The notes under the pieces: generated by a model
What the model was told of the DNA's origin: nothing
Seen by the model: the letters and a program-made list of their open reading frames with translations, nothing else
The model's database searches: none
From: Amycolatopsis sp. NBC_00345
GTDB lineage: Bacteria; Actinomycetota; Actinomycetes; Mycobacteriales; Pseudonocardiaceae
Reading direction: 5' to 3'
NCBI RefSeq assembly: GCF_036116635.1
Contig: NZ_CP107995.1
Coordinates: 2,790,001-2,854,000, forward strand
Length of the DNA: 64,000 nt
In this document: positions 8,386 through 16,848 of the stretch, piece after piece
How positions within the stretch are numbered: position 1 is the first letter of the stretch
How the letters are laid out: every line of letters starts with the position of its first letter
Made by a program: the position numbers and the translations under genes

Positions 8386-9576
8386 CTACCGGGGCTTTAA
8401 CGGGTAGTCGGGCAAGGTCAGCGCGTCCGCCGGCGGGGTGGACCAGGCGGCGGCCTGGCCCTCCTGCGGGAGGGTCTGTCCCCGAAGTTCGGCCCACAGC
8501 TGCGCCCGCTGTTCCTTGGTGTCGGGGTAGAGCCGGCCCGGACGCCCTGGCGCGAGTTGCTGCGCCCGCTCGGCGAACGGGCGCATGACTTCCTCGTAGC
8601 GGGCGAACGCGGCGCGCGGATCGGCGTGGCCGAGGAGCTCGCCTGCCAGCACATAGGCTCCGGTGAGGGCCAGGGTCGTGCCCAGGCCACTGATCGGCGA
8701 CGCGCAGTAGGCGGCGTCTCCGAGCAGCGCGACCCGGCCGCTGCTCCAGCGCGGGAGTCGTGCTTGGCCCAGCGCTTCGAAGTACAGGGGCGCGTCCTCG
8801 AGGGCGGCGAGAATTCGGGGCGTCTCCCAGCCCACGTCGGCGAAGGTCTCGCGCAGGACAACAGCGAGGTCGGCGCGGTCGAGCCGGTCGAGCCCGCGCA
8901 CCGGGCTGTACATGCTCAGCGAGGCCCGTGTGGTGCCCACATTGTCCGGCCGCAGCCACGCCGCCCGTCCGCGATCGGAGATCAGCCATCGCCATCGGGT
9001 GTCGTCGGTATCGATGCGCGGAATCGTCAGGTAGGCCAGATAGAGGCCGAGCTCGTGCACCGGGGCGTCCTCCAGGATGAGCGACCGGGTGCGGGAACGC
9101 AGTCCCTCGGCGATGACCACCGCGTCGAACCGGCGCGCCGGGCCGCTGTGGAACTCGACGTCCACGCCGTGCCCGTCGTCGTGCAGCGTGGCGATCTGGT
9201 CCCCGAACACATAGCCGGCGCCGGGGGAGGAGATGTCGTAGAGGATGCGCCCCAGCTGCCCGCGCAGAATCTCCACCTCGGCGGTGCCACCCGAGCTGTC
9301 GTCGGTACCGGCGGCGTACGACACGACCAGCTGACCCTGCTCATCGACGAAATCCATCCCGGTTTCCCGCGTGTGGGCGGCGAGGACGGCCTGCTCGAGC
9401 CCCATCCGGCGCAGCACTTCGCGCCCGACGCCGCGGACATCGATGTTCTGGCCCTCGTCGCGGAGCTGGTCGAAGCGCTCCACGACGGTGACCTCCCACC
9501 CGGCCCGGGTGAGCCAGAAGGCGAGGGCCGGGCCCGCGATGCTGGCGCCGGAAATGAGGATGCTCGGACTGCTCAT
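8386..9576 (-). CDS. FAD-dependent aromatic monooxygenase
   Basis: A 396-residue group-A flavoprotein monooxygenase. Visible parts are an N-terminal FAD-binding fold (ILISGASIAGPALAFWL), the Glu/Arg stretch VVERFDQLRDEG, and the second FAD motif VALLGDAAYCASPISGLG near residue 300. Enzymes of this class (TetX/PgaE-like) hydroxylate aromatic or polyketide substrates with NAD(P)H and oxygen. The protein is about the usual size and looks intact. No substrate clue comes from neighbours. The ATG at 9576 fits the conserved N-terminus although its ribosome site is weak. Confidence 0.87.
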   Translation of the reverse strand: MSSPSILISGASIAGPALAFWLTRAGWEVTVVERFDQLRDEGQNIDVRGVGREVLRRMGLEQAVLAAHTRETGMDFVDEQGQLVVSYAAGTDDSSGGTAEVEILRGQLGRILYDISSPGAGYVFGDQIATLHDDGHGVDVEFHSGPARRFDAVVIAEGLRSRTRSLILEDAPVHELGLYLAYLTIPRIDTDDTRWRWLISDRGRAAWLRPDNVGTTRASLSMYSPVRGLDRLDRADLAVVLRETFADVGWETPRILAALEDAPLYFEALGQARLPRWSSGRVALLGDAAYCASPISGLGTTLALTGAYVLAGELLGHADPRAAFARYEEVMRPFAERAQQLAPGRPGRLYPDTKEQRAQLWAELRGQTLPQEGQAAAWSTPPADALTLPDYPLKPR

Positions 9577-9726
9577 GGCGAGGACGGCCTTTCTGTCGCG
9601 ATCACACTCAGGAAGACAGGCTCGACCAGTCTTCAAGAGGATCCGATGATCGTCCATGCCGCCTTTTGCCACGGGTCTTTCCGCGTAGCCGCTTCGTGGA
9701 CGACGCCGACCTCAACCTGCTCGGGT

Positions 9727-10620
9727 TCAGACGACGGCCACCTGCAGCAGCAGGGCCTCGGCGAGCCGGCGCCAGTGCGGCATCGCGGACTGGCCGGGCT
9801 CGATGCCGATCACCTGGATGCCGACGTGGTCGGCGCCGGCGTCGAGGTGCTCGTTCAGCTTGCGGGTGATCGTGTCGAGGTCGCCCCAGAAGACGAGGTC
9901 GTCGACGAGCCGGTCGCTGCCGCGGCCGCCGTCGAGGTCGGCCTCGGTGTAGCCCAGGCGCAGGAACTTGGCGACGTTGTACCGCTGGGTGAGGTACACG
10001 TGCAGGTGCTCCCGCGCGATCGCGCGCGCCCGGTCCGGGTCGGTTTCGAACAGCACGGCGTGCTCGACGCCGAGGAAAGCCTTGCCGCCCAGCACTTCCC
10101 GGGCCTGGGCGGTATGCCCGACCGTCACGTGGTACGTGTGCGCGCCGTCGGCCCGGTCTGCGGCCAGCCGCAGCATCTTCGGCCCGTACGCCGCGAGCAG
10201 CCGCCGCATCGGGGTCTCCGGACGTGGGTTGGCGCTGGTCGTGGCGTCCAGCTCGTCGAGGTACCCGGCCATCGCCTCCAGCGGTTTGACCCCGGGGCGC
10301 GCGCCGCCGAAGCCGAGGCCGAGCAGGTGCCGGCCGGGGTAGGCGTCAGCGAGCAGCACGGCGGCGCCCTGGGCCCAGCGCGGCTCGCGGGACCAGATCT
10401 TCGCGATGCCGTTGACGATCCTGATCCGCTCGGTGGCGGACAGCAGGAACCCGGCGTGGGTCATCGCCTCGCGCCCGTCGCGCTCCGGGATCCAGAACGC
10501 CGGCCAGCCGAGGCCCTCCAGCTCCTGGATCGAGTCCCGCATCCGGCTCGCCGGCTGGTCCTCGAAGTCGAACGTCCAGATCCCGAAGCGCCCCAGGTCC
10601 ATTCCGTCGATCGCGCCCAT
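9727..10620 (-). CDS. LLM-class (F420-type) oxidoreductase
   Basis: A 297-residue luciferase-like monooxygenase-fold protein (GRFGIWTFDFEDQP..., FWIPERDGREAM, GRHLLGLGFGG). It resembles the actinobacterial subgroup thought to use coenzyme F420. The start ATG at 10620 has a strong ribosome site (GGAGGACAC). It lies downstream of an ArsR regulator on the same strand, and a perfect inverted repeat sits between the two genes. They probably form one small regulon. The substrate is unknown. Confidence 0.87.
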   Translation of the reverse strand: MGAIDGMDLGRFGIWTFDFEDQPASRMRDSIQELEGLGWPAFWIPERDGREAMTHAGFLLSATERIRIVNGIAKIWSREPRWAQGAAVLLADAYPGRHLLGLGFGGARPGVKPLEAMAGYLDELDATTSANPRPETPMRRLLAAYGPKMLRLAADRADGAHTYHVTVGHTAQAREVLGGKAFLGVEHAVLFETDPDRARAIAREHLHVYLTQRYNVAKFLRLGYTEADLDGGRGSDRLVDDLVFWGDLDTITRKLNEHLDAGADHVGIQVIGIEPGQSAMPHWRRLAEALLLQVAVV

Positions 10621-10650
10621 GTGTCCTCCAGCCGGATGGGTGACTCGAAC

Positions 10651-10676
10651 GTATCGAAGTATCGCAGAACTTCGAT
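10651..10676. promoter_or_regulatory. Perfect inverted repeat, ArsR-type operator candidate
   Basis: TATCGAAGT (10651-10659) and ACTTCGATA (10668-10676) form a perfect 9-bp inverted repeat. It sits 31 bases upstream of the LLM oxidoreductase start and just after the ArsR stop. This is a probable binding site for the adjacent ArsR repressor, controlling an internal promoter for the oxidoreductase. Confidence 0.7.
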
Positions 10677-10694
10677 ATGAGTCAACCGCCCAGG

Positions 10695-11027
10695 TCAGAG
10701 CGAACGGCCGAGCGCGCCGACGATCCAGGAGATCCGCTCCTCGTCGCGCCGGTAGTGCGTCCACTTCCCGACGCGGGTGGAGCGGACCAGGCCGGCCCGC
10801 TGCAGCACCGCCATGTAGGCGGAGACCGTGGACTGCGCGAGCCCGGTCTTGGCCTGGATGTGGCTGACGCACACGCCGACCTCGTACGGGTCCGCGATCC
10901 GGTCCTCGGCGGGGAAGTGGCGCTCGGGCTCGCGCAGCCACTGGAGCAGCTGGAGGCGCACGGGATTGGCGAGCGCCTTGAACACGTCAAGCAGCTCGTC
11001 CGGCGAGGGTTCGGCTGAGGTCGTCAT
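10695..11027 (-). CDS. ArsR-family winged-helix regulator
   Basis: A 110-residue winged-helix repressor. It has the dimer and recognition helices LLDVFKALANPVRLQLLQWL and TGLAQSTVSAYMAVLQRAGLVR, followed by a wing (GKWTHYRRDE). A cysteine in VGVCVSHI is present, but the classic ArsR metal motif ELCVCDL is not, so sensing of a metal is not supported. It lies upstream of and co-oriented with the LLM oxidoreductase and divergent from the PadR gene. Confidence 0.88.
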   Translation of the reverse strand: MTTSAEPSPDELLDVFKALANPVRLQLLQWLREPERHFPAEDRIADPYEVGVCVSHIQAKTGLAQSTVSAYMAVLQRAGLVRSTRVGKWTHYRRDEERISWIVGALGRSL

Positions 11028-11159
11028 AGCTGATCACGGCCGAGTATAGGACCGTCCCGACGATTCGCGGAATGTCGATGCCGCGCCGGCGAGGGGGGTC
11101 CGGTCCATCGGGGAACACCCGGGCCAAGTCTTACCCGTCCTGACCAGGGCGTTCGCAAT

Positions 11160-11186
11160 AGTCGATTTCGACTGGTAGATTTCGAC
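11160..11186. promoter_or_regulatory. PadR operator candidate: palindrome plus direct repeat
   Basis: AGTCGATTTCGACT (11160-11173) is a perfect 6-bp inverted repeat around TT. GATTTCGAC occurs twice (11164-11172 and 11178-11186), the second copy ending one base before the PadR start codon. Bound protein would cover the ribosome site and start, fitting autoregulation. The very short leader suggests little or no separate ribosome site. Confidence 0.6.
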
Positions 11187-11187
11187 C

Positions 11188-11775
11188 ATGCCTCGTCGGA
11201 CCCTGGACAACCCCTTGGTGCTCGCCGTGCTCGGACTCCTGCTGGAGGCGCCGAAGCACCCGTATCAGATGCACGCCGAACTGCGGGCCCGCAGTGAGGA
11301 CCAGGCGGCCGTGGTCAACCGCGGCTCGCTCTACGACGTCGTGGAGAAGCTCGCCGACGCCGGCTGGATCGCCCCGCAGGAGCGCGAACGCAGCGGGAAC
11401 CGGCCCGAACGCACCGTCTACGCGCTCACCCCGGCCGGCCACGAAGAACTCGTCACCCGCCTCGACCACCAGATCCGCACCCCGAAACGGGAACTCCCGC
11501 AGTTCCTCGGCGCGATCGGCTACCTCGGCGCCCTCGGGCCCACCGGCGCCGCCGACGCGCTGACCGAACGCGCCGGCCACCTCCGCGACCGCATCACCAC
11601 CGACGAACACCGGCTGGGGGAGGCCCGCGAATCCGGCGTCCCGCGCCTGTTCGTGATCGAAGCCGAGTACGCGCTCTCACAAGTCCGCGCCGAACTCGAC
11701 TGGGTCACCGCCATCACCGGCGAAATCCGCCAGGGCACCCTGCCCTGGCCCACCACCACTGGGGGACAACGATGA
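11188..11775 (+). CDS. PadR-family transcriptional regulator
   Basis: 195 residues. The N-terminal PadR winged helix reads LVLAVLGLLLEAPKHPYQMHAELRA...SLYDVVEKLADAGWI...YALTPAGHEEL. It is followed by a long helical C-terminal dimerisation domain (Vir_AS-like). Its stop overlaps the start of the next gene (ATGA), so it is co-translated with the TIM-barrel hydrolase-like protein and may regulate it. The inducer is unknown. Confidence 0.9.
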   Translation: MPRRTLDNPLVLAVLGLLLEAPKHPYQMHAELRARSEDQAAVVNRGSLYDVVEKLADAGWIAPQERERSGNRPERTVYALTPAGHEELVTRLDHQIRTPKRELPQFLGAIGYLGALGPTGAADALTERAGHLRDRITTDEHRLGEARESGVPRLFVIEAEYALSQVRAELDWVTAITGEIRQGTLPWPTTTGGQR

Positions 11776-12821
11776 ACCGCCTGCTCTTCGGCGTCTATCC
11801 GGGCGGTGCCACCGGCGACGACACCGGCGGCCTCGCCACCGGACCCGGCGACCGCCCGGACGAGATCACCGCCGCACTCGACCGTCTGCAGGGCGACCCG
11901 GCCCGCCCGTTCCTGGTCCGCGCCTACCTCGGCTTCGACGACGGCACCCACCTCGGCGGACCCCACCCGACCGCCACCCCGGCCGACGCCGCGCGGTACA
12001 CCACCGGCACCCGGCGGCTCGACCTCGTGGCGCAGTACCAATCCCGCTCGGGCGACGTGGCCGGCTACGCCACCTTCGTCCGCGAGCTCGTCGCCCAGTA
12101 CGGCGCCGTCACCGAAACCCTCCAGATCACCGAAGAACCCAACGTCGCGGGCAACGCCACCCTCGACGGCGACTACCCCCACGTGGCCGAAGCACTCGTC
12201 GCCGGGGTGTCCGCCGCCAAGGACGAGGCCCGCCGGCTCGGCCACGACCACCTGAAGACCGGCTTCAACTTCACCCCGCTCTTCGGCCCCGCCACCGGAT
12301 TCGTCCGCGCACTCACCGATCTCGGCGGCCCGCGGTTCGTCAACGACCTCGACTACGCCGGCCTCGACTTCTTCCCCGACGTCTTCCGCCCCGTCAGCCA
12401 GGACGACCTCGCCGACGCCGTCGCCGGGCTGCTGGGCCACCACCGCACCGCCGTCCTCGAACCGGCCGGGCTCGGCCACCTGCCCCTGCACGTCACCGAA
12501 CACGGCTGGCCCACCGGCCCCGACCGGACACCCCAGCGACAGGCCGAAGTCGTCGACACCGTCGTCCGCGCCATCGCCGCCCACGCCGAGCAACTCCGGC
12601 TCAGCGGCTACACCCACTTCGCCCTCCGCGACGCCGACAGCGCGAAACCCGGCCTGTTCCACCAGTTCGGCCTCACCACCGACGACTACCGGCCCAAGCC
12701 CGCGTTCGACGTCTACCGCAGCTTGATCCAGGAGCTCAGCCCTTGCGTGCCATCAAATACGCCTGCGGCGTCTTCTCGTGCGGCGGCTCCGGCTCCCGGA
12801 CCAGGCGGGACTCGACCGTGA
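11772..12821 (+). CDS. Glycoside-hydrolase-like TIM-barrel protein
   Basis: A 349-residue protein with no signal peptide. Two Glu-containing motifs are typical of clan-A glycoside hydrolases: ITEEPN near residue 120 (acid/base position) and VTEHGWPTGP near residue 240 (nucleophile position), spaced as in an 8-fold barrel. I cannot name a family. Overlap with the PadR stop suggests it is the regulated target. The C-terminal ~85 bases overlap the converging methyltransferase gene, and its Ala/Pro-rich tail may be poorly conserved. Confidence 0.75.
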   Translation: MNRLLFGVYPGGATGDDTGGLATGPGDRPDEITAALDRLQGDPARPFLVRAYLGFDDGTHLGGPHPTATPADAARYTTGTRRLDLVAQYQSRSGDVAGYATFVRELVAQYGAVTETLQITEEPNVAGNATLDGDYPHVAEALVAGVSAAKDEARRLGHDHLKTGFNFTPLFGPATGFVRALTDLGGPRFVNDLDYAGLDFFPDVFRPVSQDDLADAVAGLLGHHRTAVLEPAGLGHLPLHVTEHGWPTGPDRTPQRQAEVVDTVVRAIAAHAEQLRLSGYTHFALRDADSAKPGLFHQFGLTTDDYRPKPAFDVYRSLIQELSPCVPSNTPAASSRAAAPAPGPGGTRP

Positions 12822-13395
12822 ACCCGGCGTCCACCAGCAGCTGCCCGACCAGCTCCGGCCGCAGGCGGTACGCGTCGAGGGAAAGCCCGTCGTGGCCATA
12901 CCCCTGCTCGATGTGCCGCACCTCGTCACCCACCTGGAAGGCCAGCAACAGCCGGCCGCCCGGCACCAGCACCCGCGCCAGCTCCGCGAACACCTCCGGC
13001 AGCCGGGCCGGCGGCGTGTGGATGATCGAGTACCACGCCAGCGCGCCCGCGAGCGACTCGTCCGCCAGCGCCAGCGCCAGCAGCGAACCCACCTCGAACT
13101 TCAGCCCCGGGTACGCCCGCCGCGCGACCTCCACCATGCCGGGGGAGAGGTCCACCCCGAACACGTCCAGCCCCAGCGACGCGAGGTACCCCGCGATCCG
13201 CCCCGGCCCGCACCCCAGGTCACCCACCGGACCGGCCGGGCCCACCAGCTCGGCGAACGCGTTCAACATCGCCCGATCCCAAACGCTCTCCGCGAGCAAG
13301 CCGTCCAGCACCTCCGCATAACTCGCGGCGACGGTGTCGTAGGCGGTCCGCGTCGCGGACACGAAACTGGGCTGGGCATCGGGGGAGCAGGTCAT
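12736..13395 (-). CDS. Class I SAM-dependent methyltransferase
   Basis: About 219 residues with the standard Rossmann methyltransferase motifs: motif I VGDLGCGPGRIAGYL, the acidic end of beta-2 (FGVDLSPGMVEVAR) and motif IV-like LAGALAWYSIIHTP. The substrate is unknown, and no neighbour suggests one. The ATG at 13395 begins MTCSPD; an upstream GTG at 13425 would add ten residues. It converges and overlaps by ~86 bases with the TIM-barrel gene. Confidence 0.87.
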   Translation of the reverse strand: MTCSPDAQPSFVSATRTAYDTVAASYAEVLDGLLAESVWDRAMLNAFAELVGPAGPVGDLGCGPGRIAGYLASLGLDVFGVDLSPGMVEVARRAYPGLKFEVGSLLALALADESLAGALAWYSIIHTPPARLPEVFAELARVLVPGGRLLLAFQVGDEVRHIEQGYGHDGLSLDAYRLRPELVGQLLVDAGFTVESRLVREPEPPHEKTPQAYLMARKG

Positions 13396-13446
13396 GACCG
13401 ACGACCCTAAACCCTTGCCCCGCAACGTGTCCGCGAAACGCCGGAA

Positions 13447-15063
13447 CTACACCCGAGCCCGGTCGACGATCGCCGACGTGTCCGTGCCGACCGGCAGCGT
13501 GCCGAACGCGATACCCCAGTCACCGGCGAACCGCGACGCGCAGAACGCGTCCGCCACCGCCTGGTCCCCGTCCCGCACCAGCAGCGAACCCTGCAGCACC
13601 AGCGCCATCGACTCCACCACCCGCCGCGCCCGGAACTCCAGACCATCCACATCGGACAGTTCCTTCTTCAGCCGGTCCACCGCGTCGTCCAGCCGCGCGT
13701 CCCCGCCCGAAGCCAGCTCGACCTCCGCGAAGTACGCCGCCACCGACTCCGGCTGCCGCCCCATCGCCCGCAGCGCGTCCAGCGCCGCCACGTTCCCCGA
13801 ACCCTCCCAGATCGACATCAGCGGCGCCTCCCGGTACAGCCGCGGCATCCCCGACTCCTCGACGTACCCGTTGCCGCCAAAGCACTCCAGCGCCTCCGCC
13901 GCGTGCGCCGGCGCCCGCTTGCACACCCAGTACTTCGTCACCGCCAGCCCGAGCCGCCGGAACGCCTGCTCCTGCTCGTCACCCGTCCGGTCGCCCGCCG
14001 CCGCCAGCCGCATCGCCACCGTGGCCGCCGCGTCCGACTCCACCACCAGGTCGGCCAGCACGTTCGCCATCAACGGCTGGTCCACCAGCGTCTTCCCGAA
14101 CGCCTGCCGGTGCGACGCGTGGTGCACCGCCCGCACCGCGCCCAGCCGCATCCCCGAAGCACTGCCCAGCGCGCAGTCCAGCCGCGTGTTGTTCACCATC
14201 TCGATGATCGTGCGGACCCCGCGGCCCTCCTCGCCGACCAGCCAGCCCACCGCGTCCTCGTACTCGATCTCCGACGACGCGTTCGACCGGTTGCCCAGCT
14301 TGTCCTTCAGCCGCTGCAGCCGGATCGGGTTCCGGCTGCCGTCCGGCAGCACGCGGGGGAGCAGGAAACACGACAACCCGCCCGGCGCCTGCGCCAGCGT
14401 CAGGAACACATCCGACATCGGCGCCGACGTGAACCACTTGTGGCCCACCAGCCGGTAGCTGCCGTCACCCGCCGGCCTCGCCGTCGTGGTGTTCGCACGG
14501 ACGTCCGAGCCACCCTGCTTCTCGGTCATCGACATGCCCGCGATCAGCCCGCGCTTCGTGCTCGGCTCCCGCAACCCGAAGTCGTACTCCGTCGACGCCA
14601 GCAACGGCTCGTACCGCTCCGCCAGCTCCGGCGTCGCCCGCAGCGCCGGAACCGCGGCGTAAGTCATCGAGATCGGACACGTGTGCCCGGCCTCCACCTG
14701 ACCCCACACGTACAGCTTCGCCGCCCGCGCCGCATGCGCCCCCACCCGGCTGTCCCGCCACGGCGCGGCCTGCAAACCGTGCGACACCGCCACACGCATC
14801 AGGTCATGCCAGTGCGGATGGAACTCGACCTCGTCGATCCGGTGCCCGTACCGGTCGTGCGTGCGCAGCACCGGCTCGTTCTCGTTGACGATCCGGCCCC
14901 ACTCCTGCGCCTGCTCACCACCGGCCAGCCGGCCCAGCTCGTGCAGCTCGTCCACGGCCCAGCCGGCGTCCGCACGGCCCACCGCCGCCAGCAGCGCCGG
15001 ATCGTCCGCGACGTCGTAAACCAACGGCGGCACCTGGTTGGTGACTTCATGCGTGACGGACAT
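13447..15063 (-). CDS. AidB-like acyl-CoA dehydrogenase
   Basis: 538 residues, with the features of the AidB/isovaleryl-CoA-dehydrogenase-like branch: MTEKQGGSDVRANTT, an FAD-binding middle domain, LECFGGNGYVEESG, and PLMSIWEGSGNVAALD, a very characteristic AidB signature. AidB proteins bind FAD and double-stranded DNA and are linked to alkylation stress; the enzymatic role in actinobacteria may instead be acyl-CoA oxidation. Its start overlaps the 3' end of the upstream TetR gene by 17 bases, so the two are one operon. Confidence 0.92.
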   Translation of the reverse strand: MSVTHEVTNQVPPLVYDVADDPALLAAVGRADAGWAVDELHELGRLAGGEQAQEWGRIVNENEPVLRTHDRYGHRIDEVEFHPHWHDLMRVAVSHGLQAAPWRDSRVGAHAARAAKLYVWGQVEAGHTCPISMTYAAVPALRATPELAERYEPLLASTEYDFGLREPSTKRGLIAGMSMTEKQGGSDVRANTTTARPAGDGSYRLVGHKWFTSAPMSDVFLTLAQAPGGLSCFLLPRVLPDGSRNPIRLQRLKDKLGNRSNASSEIEYEDAVGWLVGEEGRGVRTIIEMVNNTRLDCALGSASGMRLGAVRAVHHASHRQAFGKTLVDQPLMANVLADLVVESDAAATVAMRLAAAGDRTGDEQEQAFRRLGLAVTKYWVCKRAPAHAAEALECFGGNGYVEESGMPRLYREAPLMSIWEGSGNVAALDALRAMGRQPESVAAYFAEVELASGGDARLDDAVDRLKKELSDVDGLEFRARRVVESMALVLQGSLLVRDGDQAVADAFCASRFAGDWGIAFGTLPVGTDTSAIVDRARV

Positions 15064-15652
15064 CCGAACCTCCCAAGGACCGCACGACAAACGTGCGCAA
15101 CTCGACGACATCAGCAGTCCCGCCACTGGTCAGCGGGCCGATCAGCACCTCGGCCGCCGCACCCACCAGCGCGGCGGCGGTGATCTTCGCGTCCTGCGCG
15201 GGCAGCACCCCGGCCCGCACACCATCGGCGACGTGCCCCGCCACGACATCCCGGAACGCCCGCCGAAACTCCAGACGCTCCGCATCGATCAGCGCGTCTA
15301 CCGGCTCGGCCAGCAGTGCGTACGCCAGCCGCGGCGCCTTCAACGCCCGCGCCGCGAACGTCTCGAACACCGCGACGACCCGGCCGGTGGCGTCCCCGGG
15401 CTGCTCCGACGCCGCGCGCACCGCCTCGACCTCGCGTGACACGACCTGCCGGAACACCCGAACGACCAGCTCGGCCTTGGTGGGGAAGTGGCGGTACACC
15501 GTCCCCACCGCGATCCCGGCCCGCTCCGCGACAGCGGCGACGGAACACCCCGCATACCCGTGCTCGGCCAGCTGCTCCATCGCGGCGACGACGATCGCGT
15601 CGCGCAACGCGTCCAGCCGTTCCTGCACCTTCGGGGTCCGTCGGTAGGGCAT
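15047..15652 (-). CDS. TetR-family regulator of the AidB-like gene
   Basis: 201 residues. The N-terminal helix-turn-helix (AIVVAAMEQLAEHGYAG...VAERAGIAVGTVYRHFPTKAEL) is a textbook TetR domain. The C-terminal domain looks like the group that senses acyl-CoA-type ligands, though this is inference from the adjacent acyl-CoA dehydrogenase. It overlaps AidB by 17 bases. A palindrome directly upstream (15661-15677) is the likely self-operator. Confidence 0.9.
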   Translation of the reverse strand: MPYRRTPKVQERLDALRDAIVVAAMEQLAEHGYAGCSVAAVAERAGIAVGTVYRHFPTKAELVVRVFRQVVSREVEAVRAASEQPGDATGRVVAVFETFAARALKAPRLAYALLAEPVDALIDAERLEFRRAFRDVVAGHVADGVRAGVLPAQDAKITAAALVGAAAEVLIGPLTSGGTADVVELRTFVVRSLGGSDVRHA

Positions 15653-15660
15653 GTCAAGAA

Positions 15661-15677
15661 GTGAACCATCGATTCAC
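15661..15677. promoter_or_regulatory. TetR operator candidate
   Basis: GTGAACCATCGATTCAC carries the inverted half-sites GTGAA and TTCAC, nine bases upstream of the TetR start codon. Its place over the ribosome site and promoter suggests autorepression of the tetR-aidB-like operon. Confidence 0.65.
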
Positions 15678-15681
15678 ATCT

Positions 15682-16269
15682 TCAGTCAACCGGCGTACTG
15701 GGCTCAACCAGCACCGTGAGGTGGGGCCCGAAATCGGCCTTGCCCAGCTCACACACCGGCAGCAGGGCGGGGTCGGGCAGGAAGTGGACGGTCGTCCCGG
15801 TCGGGCCGACAGCCGGGATTGACGCGAGGCCCGTGACGGGCGCACCCCGTTCGTACCGCTGCGTCCACGCGCCTCCGTCACGGCGATTCGTGTGCTCCAG
15901 CCACACACTCAGCGCGGCGACCACCGACATGCCGCGGCGCGGATGACCGTCGGGAAGGAGCGGCGGCGCGGGGGAGTCGAAGAACCGGAGATCCCGGGTT
16001 GCCATCACAGGTTTCCGGACGGCCCGGCCTTCCTCGTCGACCTGGGTGACGGTGCCACGACCTTCGTCGGTCACCGAGACGGAGCCGTCCGGGTGGAAGG
16101 TGACGAACGCGCGTCCCGAACCGAGGTCTTCGGCCTCTTCGGACGGATAAGCGAGCACTTCCAGCAACAGGTGCCGCGCACCGCCAGGAGCGAAGACGTC
16201 CGGGCGCCGGCGGATCGACTCGAGGTGCTCGACGTCCACCGTCCGGGACCAGTCATGGGAGCTGTTCAT
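15682..16269 (-). CDS. GHKL/GyrB-like ATPase-domain protein
   Basis: 195 residues, similar to the start of GyrB-type GHKL ATPases. VEHLESIRRRPDVFAPGGARHLLLEVLAYPSEEA matches the GyrB motif LEAVRKRPGMYIG...VYEVVDNSVDEA, and GSVSVTDEGRGTVTQVD matches the DGRGIPV region. The essential Asn of motif N1 (DNSVDEA) is replaced (YPSEEAED), so ATP binding may be lost or altered. It is far too short to be a gyrase subunit and lacks transducer and Toprim domains. It lies 35 bases from the dif site. It could be a degenerate paralogue or an inhibitor-like stand-alone domain. Confidence 0.7.
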   Translation of the reverse strand: MNSSHDWSRTVDVEHLESIRRRPDVFAPGGARHLLLEVLAYPSEEAEDLGSGRAFVTFHPDGSVSVTDEGRGTVTQVDEEGRAVRKPVMATRDLRFFDSPAPPLLPDGHPRRGMSVVAALSVWLEHTNRRDGGAWTQRYERGAPVTGLASIPAVGPTGTTVHFLPDPALLPVCELGKADFGPHLTVLVEPSTPVD

Positions 16270-16303
16270 CGGAGGAGTCTCTCCAGAACGGCCCCAGCGT
16301 TCA

Positions 16304-16331
16304 ACTTGACATAATGTACATTATCGGCGCT
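16304..16331 (-). other. dif: dif site (XerC/XerD chromosome-dimer resolution site)
   Basis: On the minus strand the 28 bp read as an 11-base arm AGCGCCGATAA, a 6-base centre TGTACA and an 11-base arm TTATGTCAAGT. The second arm matches the E. coli XerD arm at 9 of 11 bases. The stretch from CCGATAAT to the end agrees with the actinobacterial dif consensus as I remember it (CCGATAATvnACATTATGTCAAGT). dif lies at the replication terminus of circular chromosomes, so this marks the terminus region. The same bases also form the palindrome ATAATGTACATTAT (16311-16324), which alone could be mistaken for an operator. Confidence 0.88.
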
Positions 16332-16822
16332 TGGATAACGTCCTGAAGGGAGCACTGGAGAGGGGCTCCAGGAAGCGATCTGAGCGGGTTTCTCCACCAA
16401 AGGCTTACGACGGTGGCGCCCACGCCGCCCTGAGTCCGGTCCCGTATCGCAGCCGCGCGCCCGCTGGCTGTCGCCCGCGTCGGCCGGCCCTGAGGCTGTG
16501 CGCCGAGAGATCTTCCGGGAAGAGATCCCCGAGTTCGGCACCTCCGACGTGCGATTACCCCGATTCATTTCGTCACCGTGACGAATTGGAGCTGAGTGGC
16601 TGGACGTACAGGCAGACCACCGGCAGAACACGTTGCGAAGTCGATCAACGTAGTTCGGCCAGACTCCAGGCACCCGGAAGGCCGTCAGCGACCGACTCGA
16701 ACAGATGAACGCATGTCACCCACGGCGTCTCGATGTCACCAGAACGGCCTCAGCGAGCCGTTCGCGACGAGGTAGCCGGATCGAGAGTCCCCCGGAGTCG
16801 TGGGCCGCCCGATATCGCCGTT
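16332..16822. other. Non-coding interval between dif and the recombinase gene
   Basis: About 490 bases with no convincing gene. The frames that are open here have atypical composition (many Ser/Arg/Pro, no recognisable motif) and poor third-position GC bias. GC content is visibly lower than in the neighbours. I see no tRNA, hairpin terminator or known RNA. The absence of genes next to dif fits a terminus segment that tolerates insertions. Confidence 0.5.
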
Positions 16823-16848
16823 TCATGCATAATTGCTATTATGCATGA
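16823..16848. promoter_or_regulatory. Perfect 11-bp inverted repeat at the recombinase start
   Basis: TCATGCATAAT (16823-16833) and ATTATGCATGA (16838-16848) are exact inverted copies around TGCT. The right arm contains the ATG at 16845. It may be an operator that shuts off the recombinase, or a recombinase core-type site. The AT-rich core stands out strongly from the GC-rich surroundings. Confidence 0.65.

Noticed and set aside
16311..16324. ATAATGTACATTAT as an operator
   Set aside because: It is better explained as the centre of a dif site, because both 11-base arms match the dif arms beyond the palindrome.
16331..16708. Small open frames on both strands between dif and the recombinase
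   Set aside because: No family match, odd composition and no ribosome site. I treat the stretch as non-coding.
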